Shown one piece after another: positions 6,534 to 11,251 of a stretch of 11,251 nucleotides of DNA; position 1 is the stretch's first letter; the number at the start of each line of letters is the position of its first letter. The notes beneath the pieces were generated by a model. That model was not told where the DNA came from, searched no databases, and saw only the letters and a list, made by a program, of their open reading frames with translations. A program made the position numbers and the translations under genes. The stretch is taken from contig DASXXT010000292.1 in assembly GCA_036502965.1 (NCBI GenBank), positions 1 to 11,251 on the forward strand, in the 5' to 3' direction. The stretch is from Roseiarcus sp036502965. GTDB taxonomy: Bacteria; Pseudomonadota; Alphaproteobacteria; Rhizobiales; Beijerinckiaceae.

Positions 6534-7313
6534 ATGGACAAACTCCACAACCCCTTCAAACAGGCGCTAAAGTCCGGCCAGTTGCAGCTTGGGCTGTGGC
6601 ATAGCCTGTCGAGCCATCTCGTGGTCGAAATCCTCGCGGACGCCGGGTTCGACTGGATTCTGCTCGATACCGAACACGCGCCAAACGAACTGCCGATGGT
6701 GCTCGCCGAGCTTCAGGCGATGAGCGGCGGAACGGCGCACCCGGTCGTCAGACCCGCCTGGAACGACCCCGTGATCATCAAGCGCCTGCTCGATATCGGC
6801 GCGCAGTCGCTGTTAATCCCCTATGTTGAGACGGAGGAGGAAGCCCGCCGTGCGGTCATGTCGGTTCGCTACCCGCCGGATGGCTTCCGTGGTTTCGCGG
6901 GCCAAGCGCGGGCGTCGCGCTATGGCCGGATCAAGGGGTATCACGCGGCGGCCAATGCTCAGATCTGTCTTCTGTTGCAGGTGGAGACGAAGCGCGGACT
7001 TGAGAACCTCGAGCGTATTGCGAGCGTCGAAGGCGTCGACGGCGTGTTCATAGGCCCTGGCGACCTTTCGGCCGCGCTTGGCTATCTCGGCCAGCCCGCC
7101 CATCCCGAAGTCGTCAAGATCATCGACGACATGATTCCGCGCATCAAAAACGCCGGCTGCGCGCCAGGAATTTTGACCGGCGACGCGGAGCTGGCGCAGC
7201 ACTATATCGATCGTGGCTGCCTGTTCGCCGCTGTTGGTTCCGACATCGGACTGCTGGCGCGGGGCGCCGATCAACTCGCGGCAAAATTCAAAGGCCAGAA
7301 TACGGGACGGTGA
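6534..7313 (+). CDS. HpcH/HpaI-family class II aldolase (4-hydroxy-2-oxoacid aldolase type)
   Basis: This 259-residue protein matches the metal-dependent HpaI aldolases, which reversibly cleave 4-hydroxy-2-oxoacids to pyruvate and an aldehyde in the cytoplasm. The active-site set is present: the base histidine in LLDTEHAPN (H48), the pyruvate-binding arginine in VVRPAWND (R73), the metal ligands in LLQVETKRGLEN (E151) and FIGPGDLSAALG (D177), and the barrel strand LLIPYVETEEEA (93-104). Length is normal for the family. Substrate cannot be assigned: family members act on 4-hydroxy-2-oxoheptanedioate, 2-keto-3-deoxy sugars or related compounds. It lies 140 bp after the flavoprotein gene and 61 bp before the ThDP enzyme gene. 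The ATG at 6534 has only AGG 8 nt upstream as a ribosome binding site, so translation may be modest or controlled. Confidence 0.88.
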   Translation: MDKLHNPFKQALKSGQLQLGLWHSLSSHLVVEILADAGFDWILLDTEHAPNELPMVLAELQAMSGGTAHPVVRPAWNDPVIIKRLLDIGAQSLLIPYVETEEEARRAVMSVRYPPDGFRGFAGQARASRYGRIKGYHAAANAQICLLLQVETKRGLENLERIASVEGVDGVFIGPGDLSAALGYLGQPAHPEVVKIIDDMIPRIKNAGCAPGILTGDAELAQHYIDRGCLFAAVGSDIGLLARGADQLAAKFKGQNTGR

Positions 7314-7363
7314 TCGGAAGGATCAATGGCCGAGCGCTCGGTCGAACCGACGCGCGGGATCGG

Positions 7364-7368
7364 GAGGA
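7364..7368 (+). promoter_or_regulatory. Ribosome binding site of the ThDP enzyme
   Basis: GGAGG lies 6 nt before the ATG at 7375 and fixes that start. It also argues against the overlapping frame beginning at the ATG at 7326, which has GGAAGG only 4 nt before it. Confidence 0.6.
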
Positions 7369-7374
7369 CATTGA

Positions 7375-9087
7375 ATGTACACCGCGAGCGCGGCGATGCT
7401 CGAAGCGCTGCAAGAAGCCGGCATCTCCTATATCTTCGCCAATTTCGGCAGCGACCATCCGGCTCTCATCGAGGCGATCGCCGAGGCGCGATCCTTGGGG
7501 CGATCGATCCCTGCCGTCGTCACCTGTCCGAACGAAATGGTCGCGATGACCTGCGCCCATGGCTACGCGCAATTGACCGGGCGCGCGCAAGCCGTCGTGG
7601 TCCATGTCGACTGCGGCACACAATCGCTTGGCGGGGCGGTCCACAACGCCGCGAAGGCGCGCATTCCGGTGTTCGTCTTCGCCGGCCTGTCGCCGGCCAC
7701 CCAGGAGGGCGAGGCGACCGGCAGCCGCAACGAATTCATCCAATGGATTCAGGACGTGCCCGATCAGCGCGGCATCGTCCGCCAATATATGAAATACGAC
7801 AACGAGCTGCGCAACGCGCGCAACGTGAAGCAAATCGTGCATCGATCGCTGCAACTCGCGCATAGCGATCCCAAGGGACCCGTCTACCTCGTTGGCGCCC
7901 GTGAAGTGATGGAAGCGGAAACCGCGAGCGTTGCGATTGACGTCGCTGAATGGCCGCCGTTAGCGCCGGCGCCGCTCACTGAGGCCGCCGTCGTGAACCT
8001 GGTCGACGCCGTTCAAAAGGCCGCGCGGCCGCTCATCGTCACCTCATATGTCGGCCGCAATCCCGCCGCGGTGACCGAGCTCGTTCGCTTCTGCAGCCGG
8101 CTCGGCGCAGGGGTGTTGGAATCGGTACCGAGTTACGTCAACTATCCGCACAACGATCCGCTGTACCAGGGGAACCAATGGAATCATCCGTCCCAGAACA
8201 GCGCTCTGGCCGAGGCCGATTTCATTCTGGTCGTCGATAGCGACGTGCCCTGGATTCCCACGGTGAGCAAGCCGAGCAATGGCGCCTCGATCGCCATTCT
8301 CGATGTCGATCCGCTCAAGCAATCAACGCCGCTCTGGTCCATCAAGGCTCGGCAATGTTATCAAGCAGATGCGGCGACCGCCTTTGCGCAGTTGAACGCT
8401 CGTCTCGATCGCGTCGAGATTGACGAGGAAGCGGCGGAACGCCGGCGCCGTCACTACGCCGAGCGGCATCGAAAGCGGAAGGCCGGGATCGACCGCCTCG
8501 AGGCGTCAAGCGGCGACGTCATTACGCCGGAATATTTGACCGCCTGCGTCCGCAGTCACGTGGGGCTCGAGGCGATCGTGCTCAATGAAGGCATAACCAA
8601 TTATCCGGCGATCTGCGATCATATGGCGCGGGAGCATCCGGGCACGATGTTCGCAAGCGGCGGCGGCTCGCTGGGCTGGAGCGGCGGCGCGGCGATCGGA
8701 ATGAAATTGGCCGCTCCCGGCAAGACCTTCGTCGCCCTCACCGGAGACGGTTCCTACATGTTTTCCGCGCCGTCCGCCGTGCACTGGATGGCGCGGCGCT
8801 ATCGCACACCGTTCCTGCAAATCATTTATAACAATCGCGGCTGGAAGGCGCCCAAGTTCTCCGCGCTCGCCATTCATCCGGATGGCTTCGCCAGCCGCGC
8901 CGAGGATCTGGATTTGAGCTTCGATCCGCCGCCAGACTATTCCGGCGTCGCCGCGGCGGCTGGCGGCGCTTTCGCGCGAATCGTCAAGCGTCCGCAAGAC
9001 GCCGAGGCGGCCGTCGCTGAGGGTCTGAGAGTGGTGCTTGAGGAGGAGCGCTGTGCGGTGCTCGATGTGTGGCTCGCCCATCTCTGA
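7375..9087 (+). CDS. Thiamine-diphosphate-dependent enzyme, acetolactate synthase/decarboxylase superfamily, substrate unknown
   Basis: This 570-residue protein has the three-domain layout of ThDP enzymes such as acetolactate synthase and benzoylformate decarboxylase. The N-terminal Pyr domain (about 1-180) carries the ylide-activating glutamate in CPNEMVAM (E54). A central domain (about 200-345) includes the nucleotide-like ILDVDP turn (308-313). The C-terminal PP domain (about 385-555) has the Mg/ThDP motif from TGDGS (456-460) to NN (486-487), with 26 residues between GDG and NN, the canonical spacing. An unusually basic linker, ERRRRHYAERHRKRKAG (355-371), joins the last two domains. The usual GPGATN-type segment is replaced by CGTQSLGGAVHNA (80-92), so this is probably not the branched-chain acetolactate synthase, and no small subunit gene (ilvH) is adjacent. 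It likely decarboxylates, cleaves or ligates a 2-oxoacid. Confidence 0.85.
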   Translation: MYTASAAMLEALQEAGISYIFANFGSDHPALIEAIAEARSLGRSIPAVVTCPNEMVAMTCAHGYAQLTGRAQAVVVHVDCGTQSLGGAVHNAAKARIPVFVFAGLSPATQEGEATGSRNEFIQWIQDVPDQRGIVRQYMKYDNELRNARNVKQIVHRSLQLAHSDPKGPVYLVGAREVMEAETASVAIDVAEWPPLAPAPLTEAAVVNLVDAVQKAARPLIVTSYVGRNPAAVTELVRFCSRLGAGVLESVPSYVNYPHNDPLYQGNQWNHPSQNSALAEADFILVVDSDVPWIPTVSKPSNGASIAILDVDPLKQSTPLWSIKARQCYQADAATAFAQLNARLDRVEIDEEAAERRRRHYAERHRKRKAGIDRLEASSGDVITPEYLTACVRSHVGLEAIVLNEGITNYPAICDHMAREHPGTMFASGGGSLGWSGGAAIGMKLAAPGKTFVALTGDGSYMFSAPSAVHWMARRYRTPFLQIIYNNRGWKAPKFSALAIHPDGFASRAEDLDLSFDPPPDYSGVAAAAGGAFARIVKRPQDAEAAVAEGLRVVLEEERCAVLDVWLAHL

Positions 9088-9142
9088 CTGATCCGCCGAT
9101 CCAAGCGGCACCGATCCTGGCTTTGATCGAGGCCCCGTGCTA

Positions 9143-9162
9143 AAGTCCTGGGCCAAGTCCTG
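9143..9162 (+). repeat. Short tandem direct repeat AAGTCCTG x2
   Basis: AAGTCCTG occurs at 9143-9150 and 9155-9162, a 12-bp period of about one and a quarter helix turns, in the gap between the ThDP enzyme and the small exported protein. It could be an activator half-site pair or chance. Confidence 0.25.
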
Positions 9163-9227
9163 TCCCTCGAGGTCGGGCTCTGTCGTTCTCTGGGCTCGAT
9201 GGGAGGGTTCGCGCAGCGGAGAGCATC

Positions 9228-9563
9228 ATGCGCGCGCTTGTTCTTTCGTGTGTCGCCCTATTGGGCATGGGATCTTTAGGTTTCGCCCAAGACCAAACGC
9301 TCCGCGGCGTGTACGGCCCTCCAGGGTCGACGGCTCCTCCCGCGAAGTCCGGCAAGCCTGCTTCTTCCGGCCTGGACTCTGGCGCCATTGGCAACGGTCC
9401 GCGCGTGACGATCGTCGGCAAGGCGACCGAAGGTCAGACGCTGCCGAGCAGCGTCAGCCCCGCCCCAATGTCGGATCGGCCGGGCTATGGGACGGCGATC
9501 GTCAACGGCCATCGCTCCATTATCGACCTAAGCAACAATCGCATCGTCCAAGTCATGGACTAG
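9228..9563 (+). CDS. Small exported protein, DUF1236-like C-terminus, function unknown
   Basis: This 111-residue protein starts with a Sec-type signal peptide: a basic R2, a hydrophobic core (about 3-18) and a likely cleavage after GFA (18-20) before QDQ. The mature part is Gly/Pro/Ser-rich and probably disordered to about residue 55. It then has GQTLPSSV and ends with GTAIVNGHRSIIDLSNNRIV, which follows the pattern of DUF1236 domains (LP-x-x-V, then VVNG-x-x-VIVD-x-x-T-x-x-IV) common in rhizobial secreted proteins. The usual aromatic Y-x-Y of that domain appears here as GYGT, so the match is partial. GGAGAG lies 4 nt before the ATG. The gene is 140 bp after the ThDP gene and 282 bp before eipA. 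Its function is not known. Confidence 0.72.
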   Translation: MRALVLSCVALLGMGSLGFAQDQTLRGVYGPPGSTAPPAKSGKPASSGLDSGAIGNGPRVTIVGKATEGQTLPSSVSPAPMSDRPGYGTAIVNGHRSIIDLSNNRIVQVMD

Positions 9564-9845
9564 ACGCGTCCCTTCGTCGGGATCGCCACGACGCCAGCAT
9601 GATCGCGGACCAACGATCGCGACGGCCTTTGACGACTAAAGGCTGATCGCGGGCAAAGTCCGGCCGAAGGTTCACGCCGCGCGCCTGAGTTCCTCGACCC
9701 CCCCCTTGTGGAAACGCCAAGCAGCAAAAAACTTACCATCATTAATTTTCTGTCAACTCGGCTGGGCGATGATTGACCGTCCGTAAGCGCCTGCTGCGCT
9801 GCCGCAAGAACACAATCGAGGTTGGCCGCCTCGAAGGATGCCGCA
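9564..9845. other. 282-bp intergenic region between the small exported protein and eipA
   Basis: It contains a 6-bp hairpin GCCTTT-GACGACT-AAAGGC (9625-9643) without a T-run, three copies of GATCGCG (9601-9607, 9615-9621, 9645-9651), a long C-run (about 9697-9705) and an A/T-rich patch (about 9725-9740). That patch is the most promoter-like stretch, but no clear -35/-10 pair can be fixed. TTGACC at 9773-9778 has no matching -10 at 17 bp. No gene is supported here. Confidence 0.4.
9835..9839 (+). promoter_or_regulatory. Ribosome binding site deciding the eipA start
   Basis: AAGGA sits 6 nt before the ATG at 9846. The frame is open back to a TTG at 9822, but starting there would put this site inside the gene and bury the signal peptide eight residues in. 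The ATG at 9846 is therefore preferred. Confidence 0.6.
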
Positions 9846-10415
9846 ATGAGGAACATCTCTCGCCGAGAGCTTCTGACCATCGCCGCTACGGGCGCCGTCG
9901 CTTTCGCGGTGCCGGCGAGAGCCGAGGCGCCAGCGCCGTTTTCCCCCGACGAGATCGTCGACAACGGCCAGCGCTTCTTTGGCAGTGTGTCGCGCGGGTT
10001 GGCCGAAGGGGTTCAGGAAGCAGGCCGCCGTTGGGGCCTGCCCAATGCGTATATTCTTGGTCAAGAGGCTTCCGGCGCATTCGTAGGCGGTCTCAGATTC
10101 GGCGAAGGGAAAATGTATACGCGCAACGCCGGCAACCAGCCGGTCTATTGGCAGGGCCCCTCGATTGGCTTTGACGCCGGCGCTGACGGTGATCGGACGA
10201 TGATGCTGGTTTACAACCTGCCGGAAACCGAAGCGATTTTTGATCGCTTCGGGGGGTTGGACGGGTCGGCCTATTTTATTGGAGGCTTAGGCTTCACTGC
10301 GCTCGGCGCCAAGGGAGTCGTCGTGGTCCCCATCCGCACCGGACTAGGGTGGCGTCTGGGGGTCAATCTCAACTATCTCAAGTTTACGCAGCGGGCGACC
10401 TGGAATCCGTTCTGA
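9846..10415 (+). CDS. eipA: EipA-family envelope integrity protein (DUF1134) with Tat-like signal
   Basis: This 189-residue protein has an N-terminal twin-arginine motif, SRRELLT (5-11), a hydrophobic stretch and a likely cleavage after PARA (23-26). The mature protein matches DUF1134/EipA: FGEGKMYTRNAG, then PVYWQGPSIGFDAGADGDR, RFGGLDGSAYFIGGLGFTAL, and the C-terminal APIR-like VPIRTGLGWRLGVNLNYL and WNPF end. EipA is a conserved alphaproteobacterial periplasmic protein known from Brucella, where it supports envelope integrity and connects to outer-membrane lipid/O-polysaccharide state. Its molecular function is unknown. Length is normal for the family. The Tat-like leader is notable because it would imply export after folding, though some Sec signals also carry RR. 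It has 282 bp of upstream and 211 bp of downstream non-coding sequence, so it is probably monocistronic. Confidence 0.85.
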   Translation: MRNISRRELLTIAATGAVAFAVPARAEAPAPFSPDEIVDNGQRFFGSVSRGLAEGVQEAGRRWGLPNAYILGQEASGAFVGGLRFGEGKMYTRNAGNQPVYWQGPSIGFDAGADGDRTMMLVYNLPETEAIFDRFGGLDGSAYFIGGLGFTALGAKGVVVVPIRTGLGWRLGVNLNYLKFTQRATWNPF

Positions 10416-10529
10416 TCACCCGCGACTAATTACGACCTTAAACCTTCAATCCCCTGATCGACAGACCCGCGGGCGGGCGAAGAGAGCTGCGGTAGACGCA
10501 AGCCCGTTCCTGGCGCTTTAGCCAACTTT

Positions 10530-10570
10530 CTGGAAAAATCATTGTCCAGGACGGGAATTCGCCCCGCTAC
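10530..10570 (+). promoter_or_regulatory. Possible promoter and overlapping dyad before the ligJ-type gene
   Basis: TTGTCC (10542-10547) and CGCTAC (10565-10570) are 17 bp apart and about 57 bp before the start codon. The -35 overlaps an inverted repeat CTGGA (10530-10534) / TCCAG (10545-10549) with a 10-bp spacer, the geometry of a regulator-binding dyad. The -10 match is poor. No regulator gene is visible in the window. Confidence 0.28.
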
Positions 10571-10613
10571 GCTCATAGGTTCACCGCTCGTGGCGCGCTA
10601 GAGGTCGTCCGAC

Positions 10614-10619
10614 AGGAGG
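10614..10619 (+). promoter_or_regulatory. Strong ribosome binding site of the ligJ-type gene
   Basis: A perfect AGGAGG lies 7 nt before the ATG at 10627. It is the strongest such site in the window and fixes the start and frame of the partial hydratase gene. Confidence 0.7.
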
Positions 10620-10626
10620 CACGCGC

Positions 10627-11251
10627 ATGATCATCGATTGCCACGGGCACTACACCACCGCTCCCAAGGCGTTGGAGGCGTGGCGCAACCGGCAGAGCGC
10701 CGGCATCAAGGACCCCGCCCAAGCGCCCAAGGTCGCAGACCTCACGATCAGCGACGACGAGCTTCGCGAGTCGATCGAATCGAACCAGCTGCGCCTGATG
10801 CGGGAGCGCGGCTGCGATCTGACGATCTTCAGCCCCCGCGCCAGCTACATGGCCCACCATATCGGCGATTTCGCGGTGAGTTCGACCTGGGCTTCGATCT
10901 GCAACGAGATGTGCTTCCGCGTCTCCCAACTGTTTCCCGACCATTTCATCGGCGCGGCGATGCTGCCGCAGAGCCCTGGCGTCGATCCGAAGACCTGTAT
11001 TGCCGAACTGGAGAGATGCGTCAGGGACTACGGCTTCGTCGCCATCAATCTCAACCCCGATCCGTCCGGCGGCTACTGGACGAGCCCGCCGCTGACCGAC
11101 CGCTGCTGGTATCCGATCTATGAGAAGATGGTGGAGTGGGACATCCCGGCGATGGTGCACGTCTCGACGAGCTGCAACGCCTGCTTCCACACGACCGGAG
11201 CCCATTACATCAACGCCGACACGACGGCAGTCATGCAATTCATCCAGGGCG
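10627..11251 (+). CDS. ligJ: 4-oxalomesaconate hydratase-type amidohydrolase, N-terminal part (runs off right edge)
   Basis: The first 208 residues are present and the frame is open to the edge. The protein begins MIIDCHGHYT, with the amidohydrolase-superfamily metal ligands H6 and H8. It continues with a stretch highly similar to LigJ of Sphingobium: IESNQLRLMRERGCDLTIFS (50-69), PRASYMA, AMLPQSPG (111-118), NLNPDPSGG (141-149), PPLTDRCWYPIYEKMVE (154-170) and IPAMVHVS, giving a third metal histidine at H178. The fourth ligand, expected near residue 284, lies outside. LigJ hydrates 4-oxalomesaconate to 4-carboxy-4-hydroxy-2-oxoadipate in protocatechuate 4,5-cleavage and gallate degradation. 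Other cog7159-like hydrolases are close relatives, so a related carboxylic substrate is possible. Partner genes (aldolase ligK, lactonase ligI, dioxygenase ligAB) would be expected to the right. Confidence 0.85.
   Translation, partial: MIIDCHGHYTTAPKALEAWRNRQSAGIKDPAQAPKVADLTISDDELRESIESNQLRLMRERGCDLTIFSPRASYMAHHIGDFAVSSTWASICNEMCFRVSQLFPDHFIGAAMLPQSPGVDPKTCIAELERCVRDYGFVAINLNPDPSGGYWTSPPLTDRCWYPIYEKMVEWDIPAMVHVSTSCNACFHTTGAHYINADTTAVMQFIQG

Noticed and set aside
5167..6534. Minus-strand frames of 224 and 208 codons opposite the flavoprotein
   Set aside because: They are shadows of the conserved flavoprotein frame, with no plausible start context or domain.
7326..7865. 179-codon frame overlapping the ThDP gene in another frame, with GGAAGG 4 nt before its ATG
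   Set aside because: Beyond the first 16 codons it overlaps the ThDP Pyr domain, is Arg-rich and featureless, and the ThDP start has the better-spaced GGAGG. A short regulatory leader peptide cannot be excluded but is not supported.
9625..9643. Hairpin GCCTTT/AAAGGC after the small exported protein as a Rho-independent terminator
   Set aside because: The stem is short and is followed by TGATCGCGGG rather than a T-run. It is kept only as a note in the intergenic entry.
9601..9651. Three GATCGCG copies as a regulatory repeat or CRISPR-like array
   Set aside because: The units are 7 bp with unequal spacing (14 and 30 bp), and this k-mer is common in GC-rich DNA of this type. There is no array structure.
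10573..11238. 221-codon minus-strand frame and 161-codon plus-strand frame at the right end
   Set aside because: Both are shadows of the LigJ-type gene, whose frame from 10627 is open to the edge and matches a known family.

Overview
This is a GC-rich window whose content points to an alphaproteobacterium, most likely of the Hyphomicrobiales (Rhizobiales) and perhaps a Beijerinckiaceae/Methylocystaceae-type relative. The main evidence is an EipA/DUF1134 envelope protein, a family essentially restricted to Alphaproteobacteria. A DUF1236-like secreted protein, an IS5-type transposase end and the strong third-position GC bias are consistent with this. The bias opens many long spurious reading frames opposite and beside the real genes. 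Species-level placement cannot be made from the sequence alone.

Layout, left to right. (1) Positions 2-148 (+) hold the C-terminal 48 codons of an IS5-family-like transposase cut by the window edge. (2) Positions 184-1875 (-) encode a complete long-chain acyl-CoA synthetase (FadD type). (3) Positions 2049-2744 (-) encode an EpsI-family (DUF3485) exosortase-associated protein with no exosortase in the window. (4) A 295-bp divergent intergenic region separates it from a rightward run of four enzymes: an ALDH7-type semialdehyde dehydrogenase (3040-4542), a PYROXD2/CrtI-like FAD oxidoreductase (4738-6393), an HpcH/HpaI class II aldolase (6534-7313) and a thiamine-diphosphate enzyme of the acetolactate synthase/decarboxylase superfamily (7375-9087). 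(5) Two exported proteins follow: a small DUF1236-like protein (9228-9563) and EipA (9846-10415), the latter with a Tat-like signal. (6) Positions 10627 to the right edge hold the N-terminal 208 residues of a LigJ-type 4-oxalomesaconate hydratase.

How the genes may work together. The four rightward enzymes read as a small catabolic cassette. A retro-aldolase would yield pyruvate plus an aldehyde, an aldehyde dehydrogenase would oxidise a semialdehyde, a ThDP enzyme would cleave or ligate a 2-oxoacid, and a flavoprotein would act on an unknown substrate. I do not recognise the set as a described pathway, and the gaps between genes (61-195 bp) leave co-transcription unproven. LigJ belongs to the protocatechuate 4,5-cleavage/gallate route and has its own strong ribosome binding site and a candidate promoter. 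It probably starts a separate aromatic-catabolism operon that continues beyond the window. FadD and EpsI are unrelated to the cassette by function.

Non-coding structure worth noting includes an identical 9-bp ACCGTACGG containing an 8-bp palindrome in two different intergenic regions, a C/G-rich REP-like palindrome behind the dehydrogenase gene, and two mutually exclusive hairpins just before the aldolase gene. No tRNA, rRNA, CRISPR array or convincing Rho-independent terminator was seen.
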